DNA of 64,000 nucleotides, taken from assembly GCA_038503065.1 (NCBI GenBank), contig JBCAMK010000022.1, positions 930,001 through 994,000 of the forward strand, written 5' to 3'. Source of the DNA: Paragyromitra xinjiangensis. Taxonomy: Eukaryota > Ascomycota > Pezizomycetes > Pezizales > Discinaceae. This document shows positions 9,462 to 19,545 of this stretch, one piece after another. The notes beneath the pieces were generated by a model. The model searched no databases, was not told the DNA's origin, and saw nothing but the letters and a program-made list of their open reading frames with translations. Numbering within the stretch: the stretch's first letter is position 1; each line of letters opens with the position of its first letter. The translations under genes were made by a program, and so were the position numbers.

Positions 9462-10142
9462 TTTGCAGGATGATAATACAGATACTCTTCACACTGGGTA
9501 TATAAGTTGACAGTAGGTAGTGTACAAGAATACAGTACAATTTTGCGAGGTGAGATGATTTATGTGGGAGTGATGAGTGGATAGGAGGAGGTGAGGTGGG
9601 TGGACCTTTGTTGTTGCCGCGTTGCCTGGACAGCGGACTCTGATCTACTTTGGGATACGCGCGAAGTGGAAGTCAGGTTTGCGCGTAAAGTGGTCGGTGG
9701 GGTCCAACACCAAGAACACAATTTGTTCTTTTATCTGTCACTCTGTGGCTCTATACTATCTGACTACACCATCCGCAGAATTATTGAAAGGAGTTGACGA
9801 AGCTACATTTCAGGCGCTGTTTTTTTGATAGAATTTACTTGTGTCAGCAACACAGTGGATTCTCGGATGGTGCCGGTAATCAGATCAACTTGACTGCTAA
9901 TCAGATCGCTGACTAAGGACCCACAATCTGAAACCCACGGAAACACAAGCAAGAAATGCTGTGAGTGACGCCCAGCACTCTTCCGGGAAGGCGCGTGCTG
10001 CAATAACCTGCATAAGTCTCAAGTCCCCTCCACCCGAAATCACTCTCCGCCGCTCCCCTCCTCTTCCTCACCTCTCCGTCAAACGCCGCACCTCCAAAAT
10101 CTAAAATCCTCTCCCTCCGTTCTCTTAGGCACTTATTTAATC
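9462..10142. other. Divergent promoter region between CDT1 and IDH2
   Basis: It must contain the start regions of both divergent genes. The stretch 10021-10135 just before the IDH2 start is strongly pyrimidine-rich (CT tracts), a common feature of 5' leaders in filamentous fungi. No gene is recognised in it. Confidence 0.5.
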
Positions 10143-11800
10143 ATGTTCGCTGCTCGCGCTATCCCCCGGAGCCTTTTTGTTGCTCGGCCGCTGATTCAGT
10201 CACGAGCTGCCTTGGTAGGAGTTTTTTGTTTGCTTTTTTCCGCTCCTCCGAAACATGGGAAGCCCGAGAAAACTTTTTCTAACTCTTCTCAAAACACATA
10301 GTTCCGAAGAGCATACGCTACCGAGCAGAAGAGGATTGCGGAATTCAAGGGAACGAAGAACGCAGCTGTTCGTAAACCCCACCTCTTTTTCTCGTGGAAT
10401 GCATACCGTATCTTGGAAACGTTACATCACTGCATCTTCATTCGGAAAAACCGAGTGATTGGCACATGTCGGAAATGAAACAAAGATACTGTGATGGGAA
10501 CGCTAGAGAACAAAATGGGAGGGCTCATAGGTTGATTGGAATTGTAGGGAAATTATACAGTAACCTTCATTGAAGGTGATGGTATCGGACCTGAGATCTC
10601 CAAGTCTGTTAAGGCTATCTTTGCTGCTGCTAAGGTATATCTCCAGTTTATTTTGTGCTTTAACGAAATTCCCAAGATCTCGCCTCCACCCTGGATCTTT
10701 TTACAGATTTTTCCGAGCGATAGGCTCGTGTCCCTCATTTTCCCGTGATGTCAGCGGCTGATGCAACGCACAGGCCCCTATCGAATGGGAATCCGTCGAC
10801 GTCACTCCAATCATCAAGGACGGCAAAACCGCAATCCCCGATAGGGCGATTGATTCTGTTAAAAAAAACCTGGTCGCTCTTAAGGGACCTCTGGCTGTTT
10901 GTCTCCTACCTGATGCCCCCATGGATAGCGTAGAGAACTAATCTCTCACGCACTTCAGACCCCCATCGGTAAGGGTCACGTCTCCCTTAACCTCACTCTC
11001 CGCCGTACCTTCAACCTCTTCGCCAACGTTCGTCCCTGCCGCTCCATTGCCGGCTACAAGACTGCTTACGACGACGTCAACACCATCTTGATCCGTGAGA
11101 ACACCGAGGGAGAATATTCCGGCATCGAGCACATCGTCGTCGAAGGTGTCGTACAGAGCATCAAGTTGATCACCAAGGACGCCTGCGAAAGGGTTCTCCG
11201 ATTTGCGTTCCAACATGCGGAGGCGATTGGCAGGAACAAGGTCCGCGCAGTGCACAAGGCCACAATCATGAAAATGAGCGATGGTCTGTTCTTGAGTACT
11301 GCCCGTGAGGTTGCCAAGGAGTTCCCTCAGATCCAATTTGATGCTGAGCTGCTGGATAATGCCTGCTTGAAGGTTTCTCTCCTTTTCAAAATATTCCTTC
11401 TACTTATTAACACCCACCCTAGATGACTACGAATCCCGATCTCTACTCCGATATTCTCCTCGTCATGCCTAATCTCTACGGAGATATTCTCTCTGACCTT
11501 TGCGCGGGTCTCATCGGTGGTCTTGGCCTTACCCCATCCGGTAACATTGGCGACGAATGTTCAATCTTCGAAGCTGTCCACGGTTCCGCTCCCGATATTG
11601 CTGGAAAGGATCTTGCAAATCCCACCGCACTGTTGCTGTCGTCTGTCATGATGTTACAACACATGGGACTGAACTCGCACGCTGAGAAAATCCAGAAAGC
11701 GATTTTCGCGACACTGGCCGAGGGGAAGGCGTTGACTGGGGATTTAGGAGGAAAGGCGACGAACACACAGTATACACAGGCGGTTATCAGCAAGTTGTAG
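10143..11800 (+). CDS. IDH2: Mitochondrial NAD-dependent isocitrate dehydrogenase, subunit 2
   Basis: Six exons: 10143-10214, 10329-10367, 10548-10634, 10774-10896, 10959-11372 and 11423-11800, all joined in phase 0, giving about 370 residues. The N-terminus [20 protein letters not shown] is a basic mitochondrial presequence. The mature part starts near [18 protein letters not shown]. It carries the IDH2-type stretches [28 protein letters not shown], the substrate-binding [49 protein letters not shown] and [14 protein letters not shown]. These match the catalytic subunit (IDH2) rather than the regulatory IDH1. The hetero-octamer oxidises isocitrate to 2-oxoglutarate with NAD in the TCA cycle. 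Exon 2 is only 39 nt and its 5' edge could be one codon earlier; its donor, GTTCGT, is unusual. The other boundaries are standard. Confidence 0.95.
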
Positions 11801-14286
11801 AGTATCTAAAGAGGATGTGAATGGATGTGGGAAGAGCTGGCATTGAGGAGAAGAGGACGAGCTTAATGATTGGAAAATCATGTGCACATTGAAAGGATGT
11901 GCGGGGTGTGAGATAGATGATGGATGATACACTAGTTAGATGCCTTCCGCGCTAGGGAGGTCCGTTTTTTACCCTTTCCTTTTTCATGCTATGCTGGTGT
12001 CGGTTCGGGTGCGTGCGTGTCTATATGGTGAAAAATATATCTAAGTTTTCTCGCACACTTGTTCATGTCTATCTGGTATGTAACTAGTGGAGGTTACAAT
12101 TGAACGGGAGATCTATAGATGCAGGAACACGATATACGTGTGTTAGTTATGCATGTATGGAATTACTGCACGTAGTTTATTGCCTTATTTCGCATTTTTA
12201 TGTAAATCCATGTGTCGATTGCTCTAGAAAATGGGTGTGAGTGGTGGCCTGATTCAGATGCTTGTTCTAACGTGCATCATGAGGAGTCACTCGTGCATTG
12301 CCAAAATTCTATCACAACGTCAATCCTTGGCGGGGTGACCTAGGGCGTCCCCTCTGCTTAGTTCGACCACCGAACCTAATTTCCCTCTTGACTTTATCTC
12401 ACCCATCGCAATCTTTCCAACCCAGTCACCACCTCAACCACGCTCATCCCCGCTATCCTCTTCATTACCATTCACACGGAAAGTGGCTGGTCCTCGCTAA
12501 TACATTAGTCACTTCCTCATCCTTGACCTTACTGGCGGGGTAACGAGAACAAACGCCAGCTACTTGTTTACTGCATTAGACGAGGGGCTTCATGGATTTC
12601 ATGACGCTCCTACAGAAGAGATACCGTAAGCCCTAGGAACTCCCTGACACTGCTATTTATGGGCCCGGCCCGTGTCCTTCGGAACGGACGATATCCCTAT
12701 AGGACAACATTATTGAGTTGTATCATCACACTGCTTGCGAGTGTTGTTTGGGTCTTGTTAATCTGCTGTCTTCTCGGAATTGAGCTTATGTGGCTCGCAA
12801 AAGATTGATTGATAGTATTAACTGGATGACATTAAACACCCTCGGAACGCTCTGTCAATTACATTTGTTGTACAAATGGTCCCGGCAATGACCATTCAAC
12901 TTAGTTTCAAGACCTTTCTGTGGACATTTCACCCCGTGGGTCTGGTCTTCTGGATTTACTATCCTGCTGGTGGATGATACTTGGCATTGCTTTCGCCTAT
13001 TAGGCTTAGAGACATTAAAGCTCGGTCTAGTTCTATAGGAAATGCATGTTTTGGAATCAGCAAATTACTAGTTGAATTCATGCTACCTACCGAGAATCTT
13101 GTGGGAGTCGCATTTGAGCAAAGGTAGGTATCAAATACGCTGGGACCTGTATCTAAGTCTTTTGGATCGTGGCTAACTAGAGTAGATTCGATCGGTCGGG
13201 TTTGAAGGGGTTGAGGGTTTTCACGGGATCTTAAGTACAACAAACCCCAGCCAATCCATTCAGCATAAGGATGTTAGAATCTGAAGAGAGAGCTTTGATG
13301 GAATTCCCATTCCCGCGATATGGTCACAACAAGAACACCAGATCCGCGACGATCATAGTCTGTTGTGGGGGTAGGATTTTTGCTATTGGGATTCAAAGAG
13401 AAGTGGGATACGTCCCGATATTTAGTGTGCTTCGGGAAACTCGGGGAGATTAGATGGTGTATTTGTCGAACGTCGTTTAGGATGTTAGGTCCACGCGACA
13501 AGGACGCCGAAAGGGTTATTAGGGCAGGATTTATAAGTTACGGTGGGAAATATTGGTGATGAACATGCGCTAGTCTTTCAAGATATTCAATTGGTTTAAT
13601 GTTAGGAGATATGAATGGCTTTAGACAACGTTGATCAGTTCTTAGTAGAGAACTAGTTCTAGAAATTGAAGTATTGAAGGTGGTAAAGGTGTAGATGCAA
13701 GGCTTTGGAATCTACTGGAATTTTGCATCTACTGTGATAGTGGTTGATGTGAAGAGATGACTTCCACGGTTAGATGTCTAGTATGATTGGTTTTCCGGTT
13801 CCCTGTTGTTGGGGTAAAGGAAGAGGACAGATGACTTAGAAGTTAGAAAATTTCTGAGAGTAGTTTTTGTTTAAACAACCCAGTCTAGGTTGACATTCGG
13901 TAATATAGAGACATACCTCAATATTCTCTTGTCTATTGGAAGCCCCGAGCGGAACTTAATAACTTGCTTCCCAATGGGCTTTGTTTAGGAGCTAGAGGAT
14001 TTTGGTGCTATCAACTCTTTTCCACCGTAATTTTTGGGGTCTATTCTCTCACAACAGATCTTTTGGTCAGTGTTTTTTTGGGATTCTCCAACCCAAGTAT
14101 AAAGCAAACTCTTACGTATAGCAGGGGAGTGGGGGGCCGGTCGTTGATTTTCTTGAAAACCCAATCATTTCCACCCAGCGCCAAGCAACCGCGGGGCCAA
14201 AAGCACGTGATAAACATTTAGCATCCAACCCCACTAAACCTCCCCACCACCCAACCAGCTCAAAGCTCCAGTCCAAAACACTCAAG
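11801..14286. other. Intergenic region, no gene recognised
   Basis: About 2.5 kb of moderately AT-rich sequence. The open frames at 12298-12543, 12959-13243, 13271-13559 and 13964-14221 have no family features. The last 60 bases before BUD32 are rich in CCA/CAAC, a likely 5' leader. Confidence 0.5.
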
Positions 14287-15000
14287 ATGTCCGACCCAAT
14301 ACTAGAAGACACCACTCCCAAAACCTTAATCTCCCAAGGCGCCGAAGCTCTTGTCTACCGCACAACCTTCCTCCTCCCGACGCTTCCAGCACTCCTAAAA
14401 CACCGTCCTCGTAAATCCTACCGACACCCTACCCTCGATGCGCGACTCACTAAACACCGTGTCCTCTCCGAAGCACGACTTCTCGTACGTGCCCGCTCAT
14501 TGGGGATCCCTGTGCCAGCGGTCTACTTCGTTGATGAATCCCGGGGCCAGATCTTCATGGAGTGGATTGAAGGCCACAGTGTACGGCAGGTGTTGGACGG
14601 AGTACTTGCGAGCGAAGGCGGGGCGGAGAAAGTCGATAGGATGATGGTGAGGGTTGGTGAAGCGGTAGGAAGACTACATAAGGCAGATATTGTCCATGGG
14701 GATTTGACGACAAGTAATTTAATGGTGCGACGGGTAGGGGATGAGGGTGGGGAAGAGAAGGGGGAGGGGGAGGTCGTTTTGATTGATTTTGGCCTTGGAC
14801 AGGTGTCGACGCAGGATGAGGATAAGGCGGTGGATTTGTATGTTCTTGAGAGGGCGTTCTTGAGTACGCATCCGAAGGCGGAGAAGCTGTTTCAGGATGT
14901 GTTGAAGGCGTATGGGGAGAGCTATAAGGGGTCGAGGGTTGTGTTGAGGAGGCTGCAGGATGTGCGGATGAGGGGGAGGAAGAGGAGTATGATCGGGTAG
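14287..15000 (+). CDS. BUD32: BUD32/PRPK atypical kinase of the KEOPS/EKC complex
   Basis: An intronless 237-residue minimal kinase. ISQGAEALVY at 15-24 replaces a normal glycine loop. KSYRHPTLDARL lies at 43-54 (the conserved K-x-Y-R-H-P-x-L-D), EARLL at 62-66, IFMEWIEG at 89-96, the catalytic loop HGDLTTSNLM at 137-146, and the metal-binding LIDFGLG at 165-171 after a glycine/glutamate-rich loop (151-162). VDLYVLERAFLSTHP follows at 182-196, and a basic RGRKRSMIG tail ends the protein, as in family members. BUD32 is the ATPase/kinase subunit of KEOPS, which with KAE1 makes t6A on ANN-decoding tRNAs and affects telomere upkeep. The length is normal (about 230-260). It lies head-to-tail 0.6 kb before the cap methyltransferase, on the same strand. 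Confidence 0.95.
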   Translation: MSDPILEDTTPKTLISQGAEALVYRTTFLLPTLPALLKHRPRKSYRHPTLDARLTKHRVLSEARLLVRARSLGIPVPAVYFVDESRGQIFMEWIEGHSVRQVLDGVLASEGGAEKVDRMMVRVGEAVGRLHKADIVHGDLTTSNLMVRRVGDEGGEEKGEGEVVLIDFGLGQVSTQDEDKAVDLYVLERAFLSTHPKAEKLFQDVLKAYGESYKGSRVVLRRLQDVRMRGRKRSMIG

Positions 15001-15612
15001 AGGTATTTAGGCGTTTGGGAATTAAAAAAAATTACTGTAAATGTTTTGGTTCCGCGGGGTTGGCTCTTGGTTAGGCCATTGTTACTGATTGATTGTATCT
15101 ATCTTGGAGTTTGACAAGAAAAAGATAGATGGTGAGTACTCAGGTATGCTCTCGTTTACAGCTTAGAACGGCCGTGATTTCTGAATAGCAATTTAGGGTT
15201 GTGATTGTTTGTGCTGAAAATGTGGAAGGAGACCGGGCATAGGGTACTATCCGTCTATTCTTTTCGATCAATGGATTTTAGTCGGTTTCTGTTTTCTATC
15301 CTTCAATCTTCCCTTGAATAACATCCATTGAGAAGGAATATTAGAATTACTACGATAGCACTATAGCTACTAAAACAAATTCTTCGTCGCCAAGAGAGGA
15401 TTGCAATAGAGGAGTGGTTGGATGATAGTAAGCGGACACAAAGGTTCACCAGCATTACGTTACTCATGTCACGGCGTTCCCGTGATTCCGCTCTTCACAA
15501 CGTCTTTCTTTATCCCTTCGCAGCTATTTACTTTAGGCCCCCCTCAACGACGCCTCTCCCTCTCCAACAAAGACCTCCATACCCGCAGAAACTACACGGA
15601 AAGGAACACACT
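15001..15612. other. Spacer between BUD32 and cap methyltransferase
   Basis: It holds the BUD32 3' flank and the ABD1 leader. The ABD1 frame is open upstream to a possible ATG at 15418, but the extra 65 residues look like translated leader (CT-rich at 15536-15590) and lack conservation features. Confidence 0.45.
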
Positions 15613-17637
15613 ATGTACGATTCCGCTCGCGACTGCTTCACAGAGCAGCAGCAAGAGCAGCGCGCCGCGGAGCAGGCGGAGCAAGCTCGCCAACAACAGC
15701 TCGCCGAAGTTGCAGCTAGCGATGACACCCCTCGTCGCCGCATAAGCACCGTTGGGGATCTTCTGTCCCCCGTCGAAGACACTCACGATGCCCCCAAAAA
15801 GAGCACCGCCAAATCCGGGAGTCCTGAGATGAGCTCAGCAACATTGAGCCCAGACGAGGCTCCACGCCAGAAGGCAGCAGCTACAACTGCGACTGACATA
15901 TCCCCTGTCGGGAGGAAGAAGCGAGAACGCATCTCTTCAGACCCACCAGAGGACCGCCGAAAAAGGCACGCACCAGAATTCCGAGACCGCGATCGTGATC
16001 GTGACCGTGATCGTGATCATGGCCGTGATCGTGACCGTGATAGAGACCATGATCGAAACCGAGATCGAGGCCGGGACCGGGACCATGATGACGGCAGAGA
16101 TGGGAAGCGCCGGAAAACAGGTGGCCCTAGTGCATCCCCTAATGAGCGAAATATCTACGCTCCCCGCCGTCGCTCCAGATCCCCTCAATCCCACCCCCAG
16201 CGCTACCAGCGCAAGCCGGTTTCTCCGGGTGGGAGATACAGATATCGCTCCTCACCACCGCCACTAGTCCCCAAACGAGACCCTTCGCCAACTATCCCAT
16301 CATCTGGCACGCAAAGCCGTGATGCCTCTCCCCCTCGCAAACGCAAGCTTCCTGGTGCCAGCTCCCGCCTTACTGAATCCGAGAAAGCTGCCATACTTGT
16401 AAGAGCGCGCCAGGCCGAGCTCGAAGCCGAACGCAAGGCAAAAGAATCCATCAGGTCTCGTGGCGTCGAGGAAGTTGTCCGTGCACACTACAATGAAAAG
16501 CAAGAGCTAGGCAAAACATGGCGCAAGACCGACTCCCGCATCAAGGGACTACGTTCATTCAACAATTGGATCAAGTCCACAATCATCCAGAAATTCTCCC
16601 CCAACGATGGCTTCGATCCTCGGAATCCACCCTTCCGCGGTAGCCCAGACTCCCGAATCCGTGTTCTTGATATGGGCTGCGGTAAGGGTGGCGACCTCCT
16701 CAAGTGGAAGAGTGCTCCGCAAGAAGTAGAGCTCTATGTGGGCGTCGACACCGCAAACGTGTCGATCGAGCACGCAAAAGACAGATACGGCTCTATGATC
16801 CGCGAGTCCCGTCAACGGCGTGGAGGCGGCCGTGACCGCGGCGGGCGGGACAAACCCATCTTTGACGCAGAGTTCCACGTCATGGATTGTTGGTCCAACT
16901 GGATTGGTGATATCCCAATAGTCAATCGTGTTGGTGCAGACCCCAATGTCGGCCCCGGCGCAGCTGGACGTAGCGCTGCACGCTGGGGTGGCGGTGGGTT
17001 TGATGTTGTCACGATGATGTTCTGCATGCACTACGCATTCGAATCCGAATCCCGCTGTCGAACCATGCTTCGTAACGTCGCTGGTGCATTGAAAAAGGGC
17101 GGTCGGTTTATCGGTACCATCCCTTCGAGCGATGTCATATCCGCACGCGTTCAAGGGAAGCATCTAGATGAAGAGGCGAAGAAAGAGTTAGAAAAAGGTG
17201 AGAACGGAGTACGGGAGTGGGGAAACAGTATTTATAGGGTCCGGTTTGCGGAGGAGCCACCTCGAAGTGGGACCTTCCGGCCGCCGTGGGGGTGGAGGTA
17301 TAGCTTCTTTTTGGAGGAGGCAGTGGAGGAGGTGCCGGAGTATGTAGTACCTTGGGAAGCGTTCAGGGCAATTGCGGAGGATTATAGCCTCGAGCTTATC
17401 TATAAGAAGCCGTTTCATGATATTTGGAAAGAGGAGAAGGATGATAGGGACTTGAAGGTATTGAGTGAACGTATGGGAGTGACAGACAGGGAGGGGAGGT
17501 TTGCTTTGGGGAATGAAGAGTGGGAGGGGTGTGGTATGTTACTTTCCCTCTTGAATACACGTTCTGTTTGGCATGGAAGACTAATGATGTTAATTATTAT
17601 AGGATTCTATCTAGGATTCGCATTCAGGAAGGCATAA
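15613..17637 (+). CDS. ABD1: mRNA cap guanine-N7 methyltransferase
   Basis: The start chosen is the ATG at 15613 (MYDSARDCFTEQQQEQ), which fits fungal homologues; the frame is open back to 15418. The N-terminal 285 residues are disordered, with a long Asp-Arg dipeptide tract (about 15980-16100) and SPP-rich basic stretches typical of nuclear RNA-processing factors. The methyltransferase domain starts VRAHYNEKQELGK, then RSFNNWIKSTII, the SAM motif RVLDMGCGKGGDLLKW (from about residue 348), YVGVDTANVSIEHA, and FDVVTMMFCMHYAFE. It methylates the guanine-N7 of capped nascent mRNA in the nucleus. A 69-nt intron (17534-17602, GTATGT...TATAG) near the end is a multiple of three with no stop. Splicing gives EWEGCGFYLGFAFRK at the C-terminus, the form expected for the family, and about 651 residues. 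Unspliced transcripts would add 23 hydrophobic residues. Confidence 0.95.
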   Translation: MYDSARDCFTEQQQEQRAAEQAEQARQQQLAEVAASDDTPRRRISTVGDLLSPVEDTHDAPKKSTAKSGSPEMSSATLSPDEAPRQKAAATTATDISPVGRKKRERISSDPPEDRRKRHAPEFRDRDRDRDRDRDHGRDRDRDRDHDRNRDRGRDRDHDDGRDGKRRKTGGPSASPNERNIYAPRRRSRSPQSHPQRYQRKPVSPGGRYRYRSSPPPLVPKRDPSPTIPSSGTQSRDASPPRKRKLPGASSRLTESEKAAILVRARQAELEAERKAKESIRSRGVEEVVRAHYNEKQELGKTWRKTDSRIKGLRSFNNWIKSTIIQKFSPNDGFDPRNPPFRGSPDSRIRVLDMGCGKGGDLLKWKSAPQEVELYVGVDTANVSIEHAKDRYGSMIRESRQRRGGGRDRGGRDKPIFDAEFHVMDCWSNWIGDIPIVNRVGADPNVGPGAAGRSAARWGGGGFDVVTMMFCMHYAFESESRCRTMLRNVAGALKKGGRFIGTIPSSDVISARVQGKHLDEEAKKELEKGENGVREWGNSIYRVRFAEEPPRSGTFRPPWGWRYSFFLEEAVEEVPEYVVPWEAFRAIAEDYSLELIYKKPFHDIWKEEKDDRDLKVLSERMGVTDREGRFALGNEEWEGCGMLLSLLNTRSVWHGRLMMLIIIGFYLGFAFRKA

Positions 17638-18389
17638 TGCAAGAACTGGGGTTCTAGCGAGGAATATGTACCAATTATTTGAACGGACAGACGAGAATTT
17701 ATCTTGCTTATATGATATTGCCCCTTCCTCGCCTACTTTCTTTGTTTCTACTTTTCTCTATTTATATTGGCTTTTAACTATATGTATCTCTTCTCGGTGT
17801 CTTCTTGGTTGTTTCCGGTATCTTCTGCTATTTCGTTTGCAACTACTATCAAAAAATCCGTCCATAAAAAACCCAGTGGTGAATCTAATAAACCCTATTA
17901 CCAAGTATCTCACTTAACTATCTCTTTGTGGCATTACTTCGAGTACCATGGTTATTGCCAAGGCAGTCTCCCTAAACAAGAAAAATTTCCCCAGGGCCCT
18001 TATAGTCTGTAAATGTTTGCAGTCGCCCGGCCTAATGTTTATCATGTATGTTGCCGAAAAAAATTCCTCCAACTCCGCTTCCCTTCTGACAATCATCCAT
18101 CTCCTACTACTGTAGCATTCCATCACTTTTTCATCGAGGCCTATTCGCCATTCAGCGTGGTTTTCATTTACTACACCACCGCCCAGTATTCAAACACGAA
18201 AATCTAGGCCCTCCTTCATATTCAGCTGGTAAAGAACACATACCGAGGGCCGCTCTATAATACGCTATTCCCCCAATTCCTCTTCATACCCAAAAAATTT
18301 CACAGTCTAAACTATCTTCCACGTTCGCTATTTCGTTGCTCCTTCGGTCATCCTTCATGATCACCTTCGCTCCTAGAGTCGCTCCTAGA
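17638..18389. other. Intergenic, ABD1 3' flank
   Basis: AT-rich sequence with pyrimidine runs after the cap methyltransferase. No gene is recognised. Confidence 0.5.
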
Positions 18390-19545
18390 GCCAATAATGG
18401 TACTACAACATGGTGTTCCATCGAAAACTTTACAATAGTTTTTGCTGCTGCGTCCTGTCGCCGCAATACATTCATCGACTCAAATAACCTGTAATGGGAT
18501 CTATTAACACCAGTGCTATACATTCGAAGCGAGTAAACCATATACAGAATCAATATTCAACAACACCGAGCGATCACCACGTGCCATTCAAAACGCGTTT
18601 CTGACTTAGTATCATCTAGTCCGCTTCAGTTGTTGCTGACTGCTCATTAGTCACTCTGATATAATGCTGCTCCGAATATGGAGTTCCACCGAAACCTCTA
18701 CACTACATTCACCGACTCAAGTAGCCTGTAACGGGGTTCTACATTCGAAGTTGTTTCAAATATCTATAGGTTTTATGGGATCGATGTTTAACACACTAAG
18801 CGATCATCATATGCCATTCAGAACGCATCTCAGAGATAACTAGCCGCCTCTGGAGTATTGTTTGCTAGTTATCAGTGCTTCCAACCATGAAGCTCCTCTC
18901 AGACATGAAGCTCTACCGAAACTTTTGCACTGCATTCGCTGACTCAAATAGCCTGTAACGAGGTTCTACATTCGAAGCGGTTTCAACTATCTATAGGTCT
19001 TATGGAATCGATGTTTAACAACACACCAAGTGATCACCATATTCAGAACGCATCTCAGAGAAAACTAGCTGTCTCTGGGATATTGTTTACTGTTTATCGG
19101 TGCTTTTGATCATGAAGCTCCACCGAAAATTTCACAAACTGCATTGGTTTATCACCGCGATCACATTCACTAACTCAAATAACCTGTAATATGGTTCTAC
19201 ATGAAGCGATTTCGACTATATCTATAGATTCTACGGAATTGATATTTAACAACACACCAAGCGATCATCATATGCCATTCAGAACGCATCTCAGAGCAAG
19301 CTAGCCGTCTCTGGGTGTTGTTTACTGCTTATCGGTGCTTTAATCATGAAGCTCCACCAAAAATTTGACAAACTGCGTTGGTTTATTACTGCGATCACAT
19401 TCACTAACTCAAACAACCTATAATATGATTCTACATGGAGCGATTTCAACTTATCCATAGATCCTACGGAATCGATATTTAACAACACACCGAGGGATCA
19501 TCACATGCCATTCAGAACGCACTTCAGATCCGGCATTATCTAGTC
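18390..19545. repeat. Tandem array of about five diverged ~230-bp units
   Basis: A block recurs in order. It has a segment like 'ACTCAAATAACCTGTAAT', then 'GGTTCTACATTCGAAGC', then 'TCTATAGGTTTTATGGAATCG', 'TTTAACAACACACCAAGCG' and 'CATATGCCATTCAGAACGC'. The last segment falls near 18580, 18810, 19045, 19270 and 19507, a spacing of about 225-235 bp. Copies differ by substitutions and small indels, so the array is old. Minus-strand frames at 18284-18553 and 19291-19488 share the pattern YRLFE-(S/L)-(M/V)-NV because they read the same unit. This is either a satellite-like repeat or the remains of a repeat-containing gene. Confidence 0.8.
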
